Assembly: GCA_027451265.1 (NCBI GenBank)
Contig: DAIDJT010000031.1
Coordinates: forward strand, 1-14,339
Source: Bacteroidales bacterium
GTDB lineage: Bacteria > Bacteroidota > Bacteroidia > Bacteroidales > VadinHA17
Direction of reading: 5' to 3'
Length of the DNA: 14,339 nucleotides
Made by a program: the position numbers and the translations under genes. Below the pieces are notes generated by a model. It made no database searches and had not been told where the DNA came from. It was given only the letters and a program-made list of their open reading frames with translations. Shown one piece after another: positions 1 to 8,190 of the stretch (position 1 is its first letter; each line of letters starts with the position of its first letter).

Positions 1-1
1 T

Positions 2-685
2 GCACCTGGCAACGGTGGCTTCCAGTTAAAGGTGGAGTATTTCGGCAGACCAAGCTACCACACATGGCTCATGGGACAGGAGTGCTCCGCATCAAATCTG
101 AGCGGGTTCGTCCAGGATGAAAAATTCAAGGAGAAGATCAACCAGAAATATCATATTGCAATCTGGGTTCAGAAGACCAGGATCAGGGTTTACCAGAACG
201 AAAACAAGATAATTGACCTGCCGAGAGCATTCCCGACTGGTTGCGTAAAACCTGACAGGATACGCTTTGAGTACGGTGCTGCAATGATAAGTAATTTTCG
301 TGTCGCCGTCGGTGCTCCTGACATGCGCAGCAAGCTGATCACCGAGGGCAAGCTGATCACATATGGTATCTATTTCGACGTTAATAAGGATGTAGTCAAA
401 CCTGAATCATACGGGACTCTCAAGGAGATTGCCACAGTGCTCCAGGAAAATCCTGATGTGAAGGTGAAGATAGTCGGGCACACCGACTCCGACGGTGCTG
501 ATGCATCCAACCTTGATCTGTCAAAGAGGCGAGGTGCCTCCGTGAAGAACGAGCTGGTCAAGAGCTTCGGCATAGAAGCCTCAAGGCTTGAGTCAGACGG
601 CATGGGCGAAAGCCAGCCTGTTGCGCCCAATGATACGCCGGCCAACAAGGCTCTGAACAGAAGGGTTGAATTCATCAAGCTCTGA
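2..685 (+). CDS. OmpA-family peptidoglycan-binding protein, 5' truncated
   Basis: Only the last 227 residues are visible; the reading frame is open to the window edge, so the true start and signal peptide lie upstream. Visible residues 1 to about 110 form a beta-rich, aromatic segment resembling a concanavalin A/LamG-like fold (seen as pattern only). Residues about 119-225 are a clear OmpA C-terminal domain: YGIYFDVNKD opening, GHTDSDG around residue 159, LSKRRG around 174-178, and the closing NRRVEF. Asp162 and Arg177 match the Asp and Arg that hold the meso-diaminopimelate of peptidoglycan in this family. The protein should therefore sit in the outer membrane or periplasm and grip the cell wall. 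It precedes a run of exported proteins on the same strand by 89 bases, which makes it a plausible wall anchor for them (inference). Confidence 0.9.
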   Translation, partial: APGNGGFQLKVEYFGRPSYHTWLMGQECSASNLSGFVQDEKFKEKINQKYHIAIWVQKTRIRVYQNENKIIDLPRAFPTGCVKPDRIRFEYGAAMISNFRVAVGAPDMRSKLITEGKLITYGIYFDVNKDVVKPESYGTLKEIATVLQENPDVKVKIVGHTDSDGADASNLDLSKRRGASVKNELVKSFGIEASRLESDGMGESQPVAPNDTPANKALNRRVEFIKL

Positions 686-703
686 CAGGGGCTGTCCCCC
701 CCT

Positions 704-720
704 GCCGGGTTATTGCCGGC
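704..720 (+). terminator. possible weak hairpin after the OmpA gene
   Basis: GCCGG and CCGGC (704-708, 716-720) can pair around a seven-base loop. A second pairing of CCGGC with GCCGG at 729-733 would compete with it. An A/T stem (TGAAAAA near 737-743 against TTTTTCA near 748-754) follows. There is no clean U-tract directly after the GC stem, so termination is only possible. The 89-base gap (686-774) holds nothing else I can support; no convincing TAnnTTTG promoter box is present. Confidence 0.25.
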
Positions 721-774
721 CCTCGCAAGCCGGAACTGAAAAAGTAATTTTTTCAACCATAATAACGTACTGTT

Positions 775-1740
775 ATGAAAGCTATGATCCCCACAGTGAT
801 GATAGCTCTTCTGTCCCTAATTCCTTTGAGTTCAGCGGGAGAGATACTATCGCGGGATGGCGGAGAGGCATTTATTTTCCTTTCCCCACAGCAACCGTGT
901 TCGGCTACCGGCCTGAAAGCCTCCTCGGTAAAGGAGACAAAAGCCAACCTGAGTTTCTCAGTTAAAGGCACACAGGTTACCGGTTTCGGCGTCTGCTTCG
1001 GTAAAACCCAGTCTCCTTCTCTGAGAGATGCCACAGTACAAAGAACATATACAGGTGACGCCAGGGACATCACGATGGGTGTCTCATTCAAGGAATACGT
1101 CACGGACCTTGAAAAGGCAACAACCTACTACGCACGCGCATATATAGTTGATAGCGGAGGGAAGGTGTACTACAGCGATGAGGTCAGTTTCACAACAGAA
1201 AAAGAGGAGGATTTTTCAAATATCCTGAATGGTCCCAGGACCGAATATTATCCCAATGGCATGGTTTCTAAAAGGTACACTTTAAAGGATGGTGTACCTG
1301 ACGGATCTTACAAATTTTACAGTGATTCGGGAAAAATTGTTTCTGACCAGTATCTGGTTGACGGTGTTCCCAACGGGATTACCCGGACATTTTACAGTAA
1401 TGGCAATGTCAGGTCTGAGATGCAGTATGTTGATGGCCTCCCCAGCGGGGAAAGCAAGGAATTCTATCCGAACGGGAACATTAAAAGCGAAAGCATGACC
1501 AGCGGAGAGATGGACAGGCTAAGTGTCCAGAGTAAGCAGTATTATGAGGAAGGGGGCCTGAAAAGCGAATCGATAATGTCAATGGGGGAATTCGTTTTTG
1601 CTATCACCTACGATAAGGAGGGGAGGGTCACTTCGGAGCAGAAACCCGGCACAATAATAAGTTACTGGTATGACAGGGACGGTTCAAAGCATTCAAGTAT
1701 AAACGGAGAGAAGTGCCAGTGCGCAAAGTGCAACAAATAA
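775..1740 (+). CDS. exported FnIII-like plus MORN_2-repeat protein
   Basis: This is a 321-residue protein. It has a short signal peptide (Lys2, hydrophobic core, then LSSA before Gly22), so it is exported; there is no lipobox Cys. Residues about 45-141 fit the fibronectin type III-like domain common in Bacteroidota surface proteins: a TYYARAY strand, then GKVYYSDEVSFTT at the end. From residue 157 come six to seven degenerate units of about 24 residues with the MORN_2 (YwqK-like) pattern, such as EYYPNG, FYSDSG, FYSNGN, FYPNGN and YYEEGG. The protein ends in a Cys-rich tail, CQCAKCNK (Cys314, 316, 319). MORN_2 repeats form an elongated beta sheet, so a scaffold or binding role is likely, but the partner is unknown. 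It lies 93 bases before the large TPR protein and may be cotranscribed with it. Confidence 0.85.
   Translation: MKAMIPTVMIALLSLIPLSSAGEILSRDGGEAFIFLSPQQPCSATGLKASSVKETKANLSFSVKGTQVTGFGVCFGKTQSPSLRDATVQRTYTGDARDITMGVSFKEYVTDLEKATTYYARAYIVDSGGKVYYSDEVSFTTEKEEDFSNILNGPRTEYYPNGMVSKRYTLKDGVPDGSYKFYSDSGKIVSDQYLVDGVPNGITRTFYSNGNVRSEMQYVDGLPSGESKEFYPNGNIKSESMTSGEMDRLSVQSKQYYEEGGLKSESIMSMGEFVFAITYDKEGRVTSEQKPGTIISYWYDRDGSKHSSINGEKCQCAKCNK
1243..1710 (+). repeat. MORN_2 repeat array inside the FnIII/MORN protein
   Basis: Successive units begin near residues 157, 181, 206, 230, 256 and 279 of the protein, a period of about 24 residues. Each starts with an aromatic pair and an acidic/Asn-Gly turn, and the first three contain DGVPDG, DGVPNG or DGLPSG. 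The repeats are similar in protein but not near-identical in DNA, so they are an old protein repeat rather than a recent DNA expansion. The later units are more decayed. Confidence 0.75.
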
Positions 1741-1745
1741 GCCAT

Positions 1746-1790
1746 TTAAAGCATGAACCCGGAAGTATTGCAGCCCGCTTTCATCTTTAA
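1746..1790 (+). other. imperfect inverted repeat in the gap before the TPR gene
   Basis: TTAAAG-C-ATGAA (1746-1757) can pair with TTCAT-CTTTAA (1780-1790), giving 11 base pairs with one bulged C. No U-tract follows, so a simple intrinsic terminator is unlikely. It could be a processing or stability element in an intergenic transcript, or chance. It covers the in-frame ATG at 1753, an upstream alternative start for the next gene that I did not choose. Confidence 0.25.
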
Positions 1791-1833
1791 CATGACACAG
1801 TCTGGCATAAAATATTTTCTTATCAAACCCCAT

Positions 1834-4800
1834 ATGAAAAAGGTATTCATTCTGACTGCAGTATTCCTGTTCAGCCTGCAGCTTTTTTCACAAAACAAGC
1901 CGGGGAAAGCGCCAACATCGGTGCCTCCGGGATTCAGCATTGAACAGATCAAGAAAATGCTTCCACCGGGAGTAACGCTGCCTCCTGAAGCTTTAAAGGC
2001 CATGCAACAGGCCGCGATGCAGGCAGAGCAGGAAGGTGATGAAACCGGGGCAGAGGAAGAGGTTAAAGAGGCACAGGGCTATACACCTGAGACCCTGGTT
2101 CCCATCCCTCCGGCCCCACAGTACACTTATAATCCGGAACCTTCAGGATCTGTTGATTATTCACCGTTCGGATCAGGGCGTGATGAGGGTCAAAGGAGGT
2201 TGGCCCTGATTGCAGTTGAAAATGAGCTTAATGCCAAACCCCTTCTGCTGCCTGACCCTAACAGCGTTCCATCCGGGAAGTACATGCTCGGAATGGCATC
2301 AGAGATGAACAGGATTTCAAGGCAGAAGTTTCTGCCGGCTGACCTTACTGACTATACGGCAATCGTCAACTGGGTGCCACAGTTCGACGGGAAGAACCTG
2401 AACAAAACAAGGGCAAGGGAGCTTTCCCTGGCAGTTGCCCTGGCAACAAACAACTTCCCGAGACCTTATTATAATACGGCTTTGGCCGCGGCAGTATTCG
2501 CGCTTGATCCTGAATCACCCGTTGCTGCAGCAAACATGGGTTCGGCAATAGTATCGGGCGGTGAGATGATCTGTGAGAAAAATCCATCAACTGCAGCCCT
2601 GGCTCCCTATCGCCGTGATGCTGAGTCAGCTTTCCTGTACGCCATCCAAAAGTCAATGAAGGATGACCAATGGAGTGAAGAGAGCCTGACCCCCGTGATA
2701 AACCTCGGTAACCTTTGCATAGATATGGGGCGGCTGGAGGAGGCCAGATCACTGTTCATGGTTGCCCGCAAGATCATGCCGGAGTCCTGGGACGCTGCCC
2801 TGGGGCTGGCTGCTTATTTTATTGCTCTGAATCAGAAGGACAAGGCCCTTGCCATCCTCGAGGATGACAATCTGGACAAGCCTCTGGGACCCGGATTGCC
2901 GATCAAGGCCAAGAAGAGTCTTGAGAAGAGCGAAGAGTATGCTGACCTTCCCGTTGAGGCACCCGAGGTAAAGTTTGAGAAAGGGATAGAGATCATGACT
3001 TCCGAACCTGTGATGACATCTGCAGATTTCATATCCCAGCTTGACCAGAGTGAACGTAACAAGATGAGGTATTTCATAGAGCACCTGCCGGTTCAGGGAA
3101 GCTATAAAGCACCTTCAATCAAAAAACTGACGCAGTATTCAACCCTGCAGGTGATGAGTGGACCACAGGGAATAAGCGCTCTGAATGATTTCTCCGAGAT
3201 GCTGGGGGTCTTCTCTCTCGGATCATTCGCATCAACAACCAACGAGCAGCTCGACTGGCTGGCAGGGATGGGCCTGAAGATCGATCCGGGAGTGGACATG
3301 AACGATGTGGCAAAGAATCCGCAGAAGTACATGAACCAGGATCTGGACCCTGATGTGAAAGTCAGCGGCATGGAGGAATTTGAAGCAAAGATAAAGCAGA
3401 TGGGAATGGATGCCAATAAGGCCAAGCTAGACCTGGCAACCGGTGATGTTTCTTCAACAATAGCCATTGCCGGGAAAATAGACCCGATGCACCTGATACT
3501 TCAGATGGATCCCAATGACTATGCTGACCCTATGAATGTTGCAATGCAAAAGATGAACTACACTGTATATCAGCGCAAGGACCACCTCTACAAAGGTTAC
3601 CTGTATAAACTGAACAAGAAGACATATGACCAGGTTACCGAGATTATTACCCAGTGCAACCGCAAGATGGAGGAGCTGGCAAAGGTGCAGGAGGCTGAAC
3701 TGAAGGAAGTTGAGGAAAGGAGGAAGGCTGCAGAGGCGCAGGCACTGGCAGGGGGAGGCTCATTCCAGAATGCGGAATGGGATTTAATTGAACACAATAT
3801 TCATGTAAAATTCTTTCATGCTGCGAACAATATCCAGGAGACTGGATTCGGCTCAGCTACCAATGTAGTGGTGACCACCTACATGCAGCGGTTTAAGCCA
3901 AATGTGGAAGCATATTACTATGATGTTTTCCGGCATATCGCGATGATTTCGGATCCGGAAGTAAGACAAAAGAAAGACGCTGACCTCCGTAACTCAATCA
4001 ACCAGGCCGTAACCTGGTACCTCAACACTGTTTTTGTAGCCCATAGCTATTTCAAATATAACGATGACTGGGACTGCGGCTGCAGTCTTGAAGAGCTCCT
4101 TGCTGCCCGGGAGGCTGAAGAAAAAGCCATGGAGGAGGAGGAAAATGCACGTATTGCGCGCAACAAGGCTGCAAAGGCAGTTTTTGACTCTGGAGAAATC
4201 CCCGAATCATCACCCCTTTTCAAGAAACTCGACTCATATGTTGATGAATATCAGCTTGGTCTGATTAAGGTTCGGGCATCCTGTGCACGAACAACAGTTG
4301 AGGTTAACACTGAATGGCTCTCAAAGGCGTTCAACCTCCCGGCAAGCTTCACCTACAAGAGTACAACAAGTGAGTTTACCGGGGCTTCCACCAGCACCGC
4401 AGGACTCAAGGTAGGAATCGAAAAGAAAGTGGGTGAAGCCAACGTCAATGCAAACCTGAACCTTGCCGTGTCAGTCTCTTCGGATGGAAATGGTGTGGTG
4501 AAGGATTATTCAGTCACCGGTGGTGCAAGCGCCGGTGTCAGTGTCAAAGGCTACAGCGTGTCAGGTGGCAGCCAGGTAACTATCAGTGGTAATCAGAACG
4601 GCGTTCAGGATTATTCGGTCACCGCCAATGTAAACTCATCTGTGAAATACGGGCAGACAACAGTCTCGGGAGGATCGTCTGTTACTGTCGGTTCAAAAGG
4701 GGTGGATTCCGATTTCTCTTCAAAGGTAACACAGGATTTCAAGAACGGGGTGGGCACCGATGGAAGCGCTTCCTTTGAGGCTTCGACTAAGAGAGGTTGC

Positions 4801-4959
4801 TCGGTCTCTGGCAAAGTCAACCAGACAATCAACCCCGCAGGGGCTCAAGTCCAGAAAAGTGATGTTGACAAGGTAAAAAAGGAATCAGGGTTACAACTGA
4901 ATACAGATTTCTACAAGAAGGAACTCTGGTCAGGAAAATTTGAACTTAAAAGCAAATGA
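1834..4959 (+). CDS. large exported TPR/coiled-coil protein with beta-repeat tail
   Basis: This is a 1041-residue protein of no family I can name. I chose the ATG at 1834 because it opens a classic signal peptide (MKK, hydrophobic core, LFS before Gln20); the frame reaches an ATG at 1753, but that would bury the signal sequence. After a Pro/acidic stretch, residues about 190-345 are helical with TPR-like pairs (for example LGNLCIDMGRLEEARSLF). Charged coiled-coil segments lie near 590-642 and 748-785, the second starting at a DCGC motif (Cys748, Cys750). Residues about 840-1000 are Gly/Ser/Val-rich alternating beta sequence with about 35-residue repeats. TPRs suggest protein binding and the tail suggests a beta sheet or fibre (inference). 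Its stop overlaps an alternative start of the next gene (ATGA at 4956), so it is probably cotranscribed with it. Confidence 0.88.
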   Translation: MKKVFILTAVFLFSLQLFSQNKPGKAPTSVPPGFSIEQIKKMLPPGVTLPPEALKAMQQAAMQAEQEGDETGAEEEVKEAQGYTPETLVPIPPAPQYTYNPEPSGSVDYSPFGSGRDEGQRRLALIAVENELNAKPLLLPDPNSVPSGKYMLGMASEMNRISRQKFLPADLTDYTAIVNWVPQFDGKNLNKTRARELSLAVALATNNFPRPYYNTALAAAVFALDPESPVAAANMGSAIVSGGEMICEKNPSTAALAPYRRDAESAFLYAIQKSMKDDQWSEESLTPVINLGNLCIDMGRLEEARSLFMVARKIMPESWDAALGLAAYFIALNQKDKALAILEDDNLDKPLGPGLPIKAKKSLEKSEEYADLPVEAPEVKFEKGIEIMTSEPVMTSADFISQLDQSERNKMRYFIEHLPVQGSYKAPSIKKLTQYSTLQVMSGPQGISALNDFSEMLGVFSLGSFASTTNEQLDWLAGMGLKIDPGVDMNDVAKNPQKYMNQDLDPDVKVSGMEEFEAKIKQMGMDANKAKLDLATGDVSSTIAIAGKIDPMHLILQMDPNDYADPMNVAMQKMNYTVYQRKDHLYKGYLYKLNKKTYDQVTEIITQCNRKMEELAKVQEAELKEVEERRKAAEAQALAGGGSFQNAEWDLIEHNIHVKFFHAANNIQETGFGSATNVVVTTYMQRFKPNVEAYYYDVFRHIAMISDPEVRQKKDADLRNSINQAVTWYLNTVFVAHSYFKYNDDWDCGCSLEELLAAREAEEKAMEEEENARIARNKAAKAVFDSGEIPESSPLFKKLDSYVDEYQLGLIKVRASCARTTVEVNTEWLSKAFNLPASFTYKSTTSEFTGASTSTAGLKVGIEKKVGEANVNANLNLAVSVSSDGNGVVKDYSVTGGASAGVSVKGYSVSGGSQVTISGNQNGVQDYSVTANVNSSVKYGQTTVSGGSSVTVGSKGVDSDFSSKVTQDFKNGVGTDGSASFEASTKRGCSVSGKVNQTINPAGAQVQKSDVDKVKKESGLQLNTDFYKKELWSGKFELKSK
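4495..4797 (+). repeat. Gly/Ser-rich beta repeats at the C-terminus of the TPR protein
   Basis: Two clear units occur at 4495-4602 (36 codons) and 4603-4701 (33 codons). Each starts with a KDYSVT or QDYSVT strand and carries VSGGSQVTI or VSGGSSVTV about 20 residues later. A weaker third unit covers 4702-4797. Hydrophobic and polar residues alternate, as in exposed or barrel-type beta strands. This does not match the curli Gln/Asn repeat pattern. Confidence 0.6.
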
Positions 4960-4970
4960 TACATATTAAT

Positions 4971-5957
4971 ATGAGTAACAAACACTTTGCCCTGGTTTTT
5001 ATGTTCTGTCTTGTACTGCCCTTGCAGGCACAACAGGAAGATCTTTCCCAGAGACCGGGCACATTCGAGACACTGAGCCGCACTGACTACGCCTCGCAGG
5101 AATGCGGGTTCACAAAGGCTGACATGACTGCCAACTTTGAAAGGGTAAAAGAGATTATTGCCGTTGTCAGGCAGAACCCTGTTCTGAGTGACATAAAGGG
5201 TTTTGCCGGCCGGGCCAGGCTCCATACGATGTCAATGACCTGCAAAAGGGAGGTATGGTACGGTGTGCCGGTAAGGATTGCCTTTGAGATATGCACCTTC
5301 TTCTACAACAAGGAGGGCAAGGTAGTCTACAACACAATCGAGCCCCCTTCATGGTCACTTTACACGAATGATTTTATACCGGGTTGGTCAGGCGGCTTCG
5401 ATGCGGCCCATTCTTATTTCACAATACCGCTCAGGAAAAAGACCGTGGAGCCGGGTATCGATGTGTATGACGGTGAATGCTGGGTGCTGTACAACCCTGA
5501 CCGTCCTCCCTACTGGGTTCCGGTAACGGTGGAGGAAGCCTTTAAGGCTGCCAGGGAGTTCGCTGCCAGGGAGACGGATGAGTACGCTGCAAAATTAAAC
5601 AAGCAGTTTCTTGACGCCGAATGGGCAGCATTTTCCGAAGAAGACCTCAAGAAACCGGCATTCCTCGGCGGGGGATTGTCACGCGTGTCAGCTTCACCGG
5701 GTTATGACGGACAGGACAGCATCTTCCCTCAGATAATGAAGGTAAATCCGGCCTATCCTGACCGGACCCTCCCCCGTTCAGCCATCCAGTTCATATGGTT
5801 CAGCTCTGTACAAAACAAACAGTACATGAAAAAACAGCTTGATGAATGCAGGGAGTACCTGAAGCAGCAACGTTCAAGCGGATGTGACCTTGCAAGGTTT
5901 GAACTCTCATTCGGAATGACCGATATTCAAAACCTCGCAGAAGAGATAGGCAAATAG
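4971..5957 (+). CDS. exported protein of unknown family, paralogue 1 of 3
   Basis: I recognise no known family. The start at 4971 gives a compact signal peptide ending LQA before Gln-Gln; an upstream in-frame ATG at 4956 overlaps the previous stop and is a fair alternative (five residues longer). The 328-residue protein shares a fixed set of blocks with the next two genes: NPVLSDIKGF early, WYGVPV, then PGIDVY, NPDRPPYW (Asn175) and VTVEE, an AFSEED block, and finally NPAYPDRTLP plus AIQFI. Cys45 and Cys91 have counterparts in both paralogues and may form a disulfide. The many aromatic residues in the conserved blocks suggest a ligand- or protein-binding fold rather than an enzyme with an obvious catalytic triad (inference). 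It should be periplasmic or surface-exposed. Confidence 0.8.
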   Translation: MSNKHFALVFMFCLVLPLQAQQEDLSQRPGTFETLSRTDYASQECGFTKADMTANFERVKEIIAVVRQNPVLSDIKGFAGRARLHTMSMTCKREVWYGVPVRIAFEICTFFYNKEGKVVYNTIEPPSWSLYTNDFIPGWSGGFDAAHSYFTIPLRKKTVEPGIDVYDGECWVLYNPDRPPYWVPVTVEEAFKAAREFAARETDEYAAKLNKQFLDAEWAAFSEEDLKKPAFLGGGLSRVSASPGYDGQDSIFPQIMKVNPAYPDRTLPRSAIQFIWFSSVQNKQYMKKQLDECREYLKQQRSSGCDLARFELSFGMTDIQNLAEEIGK

Positions 5958-5993
5958 ACCTGAAATTCAAACAAAATGAATTTTTAAACAGGT
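5958..5993 (+). other. nested inverted repeat between paralogues 1 and 2
   Basis: ACCTG (5958-5962) pairs with CAGGT (5989-5993), and inside it AAATTC (5963-5968) pairs with GAATTT (5978-5983), leaving a five-base bulge on the 3' side. It begins directly after the TAG stop. It is A/T-rich with no U-tract downstream, so it may be a weak intra-operon stability element or chance. Confidence 0.25.
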
Positions 5994-6037
5994 TATCACC
6001 TATGCAAAGGACTTTCATCATCCAACATGCGACTACA

Positions 6038-7078
6038 ATGAGAAAGTGGCTCTTTTTATTATTCCCGCTCATACTCTTCACAGGAGTTCTCTCTGCCCAG
6101 GAACAAACCCTGTTGCAGGACAAACCCGGCACATTCATATTGCAAAAAGAAGCGCTCAATGGACAGGGACCAGACCTGTACGGTAAAATGTGTGCCTGCA
6201 CCAATGCCGAATCAGATGCAATGCTTGGCAAACTTGAAGTTCTGGTGCAACAGTTCCGTAAAACACCGGTGCTGGCTGACATTAAAGGCTTCGACGGTGT
6301 TTGCAGGTTATATGGCGGCAGGTGCAATTCAAAATACGGATACGCCGTGCCGGTAGATATCAAATTCTGGTTCAAATCATGGACACTTTACAAGGGAAAG
6401 GAAATACAATGGGTGAATGAACCCCCCCAGTGGATTATCGAAGTGAACCAGCCTGATAAATTCCGTGATAACGGTTTTAACGTAAGCGATTATAGCAATA
6501 CCTCCGATCCCACCAATCCTGCATTCAGCGAAAAAGCGCAGAGCGAAGCGTCCAGAGCTCTCAACGAGTTGTTTTATGTGCCAGGGGTGAGGGAAGCAAT
6601 AAGCCCCGGAATTGACCGGTACGGTGAATATGTGGTAATCTACAATCCTGAACGGCCACCCTACTGGGAACAGGTTACTGTTCGGGAAGCCTTCCGGTTG
6701 TTGTTTGATTACTATAAGTGTATGCCCGACAAAGCCGGAGTGGATGCTATCCTTCCCATTCTGAACCGGGAGTTTGAAGGTTTTTCGGAAGACGAAAAAG
6801 ACAGTTATGCCTATTTCGGAGATTCTGAGTCGATCTCGCGCGTTGGATCCAAAAAGAACTATACGCCCGTTGTGCGCCCCAATCCTGAATACTGGAACCG
6901 GGCCCTGCCAGAAGCATCCGTCCAGTTGATAGTTCTGGAGATGCCATATCCTGAGGCAGTAAGAGGTAAAATGGAAAGATGCCTTAAGAACGACGACGGC
7001 TACTACTATGTTTACAAACTGATGAATGAACTAAATCTCGGCGACCTGTCAAATATGATCGACCGCCAGGACAAATAA
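6038..7078 (+). CDS. exported protein of unknown family, paralogue 2 of 3
   Basis: This is a 346-residue protein in the same unrecognised family as its neighbours. The ATG at 6038 opens MRKW and a hydrophobic core ending LSA before Gln-Glu; an ATG at 6002 would add 12 residues before the signal peptide. Shared blocks are PGTF after the signal, TPVLADIKGFDG, YAVPV, SPGIDRY, NPERPPYW (Asn203), VTVREAF, the GFSEDE block and NPEYWNRALP. It carries a C-x-C motif (Cys52, Cys54) where the paralogues have a single Cys, and Cys96 matches the second conserved Cys. An insertion of about 25 residues before the PGI block separates it from paralogue 1. Its TAA stop overlaps an ATG at 7078 in the frame of paralogue 3, pointing to translational coupling. 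Confidence 0.8.
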   Translation: MRKWLFLLFPLILFTGVLSAQEQTLLQDKPGTFILQKEALNGQGPDLYGKMCACTNAESDAMLGKLEVLVQQFRKTPVLADIKGFDGVCRLYGGRCNSKYGYAVPVDIKFWFKSWTLYKGKEIQWVNEPPQWIIEVNQPDKFRDNGFNVSDYSNTSDPTNPAFSEKAQSEASRALNELFYVPGVREAISPGIDRYGEYVVIYNPERPPYWEQVTVREAFRLLFDYYKCMPDKAGVDAILPILNREFEGFSEDEKDSYAYFGDSESISRVGSKKNYTPVVRPNPEYWNRALPEASVQLIVLEMPYPEAVRGKMERCLKNDDGYYYVYKLMNELNLGDLSNMIDRQDK

Positions 7079-7092
7079 TGATCTGTTCTCAA

Positions 7093-8160
7093 ATGAAAAA
7101 GAGAATAAACTTTGCCTTCATTTTTATCTTCCTGACAATAATTGCCAGCGCTCAGGAAGTCAAATTCCTGACTGACATGCAGGGAGAATATATCGTTGAG
7201 AACCAGCTCAATAAATGCCCCGGATTTGATTTTGCCACCTATTCCGGGAATCTGAAAGTCATTACCGACTGGTTCCATGCCAACAACCCGGTTTTCAACC
7301 CGATAAAAGGCTTTGACGGAATTGTCACAATGGGCGGAAATCTTTGTGATGATGACAGGCATTCATTTTATTACGGTGTAATGAGTTATATCCATTTTGC
7401 TTTCTATTACTTCTACACACAGAATGGTGAGATGAAACAGGCAACCGGGTGGTCGGCTCATGGCACAGGAATAAACTTAAACAATCCGACAACTAATATC
7501 GGACGCACTTTTGATGAGAGCGGATTCAAAACCGGGGATCCGCCGGCACTGAAACAACCGCTCGAAAAGGCACTTGCAAACCTGAAGCAGTTTTACCTGA
7601 CCTATCCCGTTGAAAGAGAAATATCACCGGGCGTGATATTATTCAAGGGAGGATATATACTCGTCTTCAACCCTGATCGTCCCTGGATCTGGAAACCTGT
7701 GACGGTCAGGGAGATTGTGGATGCAGAACTGGCCTACTACAGGACAAAGAAGGAGATTGACAGCATCAACTACCAGAAGACCCTGGAACAATGGGCTAAA
7801 CTGAATTTCAAACCACCGGAAATGGCAAACACATCGGTTTATGATGTGCTAAAAAAGGAATACAGTGCTTTTTCATCTGAAGAATTGAATAAACCGGCAT
7901 TTATCAGCAGAGACGACGGAGAAATTTCCGGAATCAGGGCCGACGGCGTGGGAATGCAAGTAATGAGGTTCAATCCGGATTGCTGGGACCGCACTCTCCC
8001 ACCCACGGCAATACAGTTTATATCGCTTGAATACAAGCCCGTCTCAGATGAAGAGCTTCAGCTGTTTATCAAGAGGAATGACGGGCTTACCGACTATGTC
8101 AGTCTGTTCATGAACAAACTGCCTGTCAAGGAATTAATAGCATTGATAAACAGGAAATGA
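7093..8160 (+). CDS. exported protein of unknown family, paralogue 3 of 3
   Basis: This is a 355-residue member and the most divergent of the three. The ATG at 7093 starts MKKR plus a strongly hydrophobic core ending ASA before Gln-Glu; the ATG at 7078, which overlaps the previous TAA, would add five residues and is possible. Conserved blocks remain: NPIKGFDG, SPGVILF, NPDRPWIW (Asn193), VTVREI, the AFSSEEL block followed by NKPAF, and NPDCWDRTLP followed by AIQFI. Cys42 and Cys85 align with the conserved pair. A longer middle region near residues 220-250 separates the two conserved halves. It is 30 bases upstream of the first large twin protein, so the paralogue trio and the twins probably share a transcript. 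Confidence 0.8.
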   Translation: MKKRINFAFIFIFLTIIASAQEVKFLTDMQGEYIVENQLNKCPGFDFATYSGNLKVITDWFHANNPVFNPIKGFDGIVTMGGNLCDDDRHSFYYGVMSYIHFAFYYFYTQNGEMKQATGWSAHGTGINLNNPTTNIGRTFDESGFKTGDPPALKQPLEKALANLKQFYLTYPVEREISPGVILFKGGYILVFNPDRPWIWKPVTVREIVDAELAYYRTKKEIDSINYQKTLEQWAKLNFKPPEMANTSVYDVLKKEYSAFSSEELNKPAFISRDDGEISGIRADGVGMQVMRFNPDCWDRTLPPTAIQFISLEYKPVSDEELQLFIKRNDGLTDYVSLFMNKLPVKELIALINRK

Positions 8161-8190
8161 CCGACTGAAAGGTTAAAATACCTTAATAAT

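Noticed and set aside
330..360. 13-base direct repeat (GCAAGCTGATCAC at 330-342 and 348-360)
   Set aside because: It is in frame (KLIT-EG-KLIT) within the joint before the OmpA domain. It looks like ordinary coding repetition, not an attachment or recombination site.
370..1103. Overlapping minus-strand open frames opposite the OmpA and MORN genes
   Set aside because: The plus-strand genes carry clear domains; the opposite frames are low-complexity antisense readings.
1753..1833. Upstream start for the TPR protein
   Set aside because: It would place 27 residues in front of a complete signal peptide and overlaps an intergenic inverted repeat; the ATG at 1834 is better.
5800..6375. 191-codon open frame on the minus strand across paralogues 1 and 2
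   Set aside because: It lies opposite two well-supported genes with conserved protein motifs, has no recognisable domain or export signal, and fits a shadow frame.
8168..8183. AAGGT...ACCTT hairpin before twin A
   Set aside because: It has only five base pairs with an A/T-rich loop and no U-tract, so it is not distinguishable from chance.
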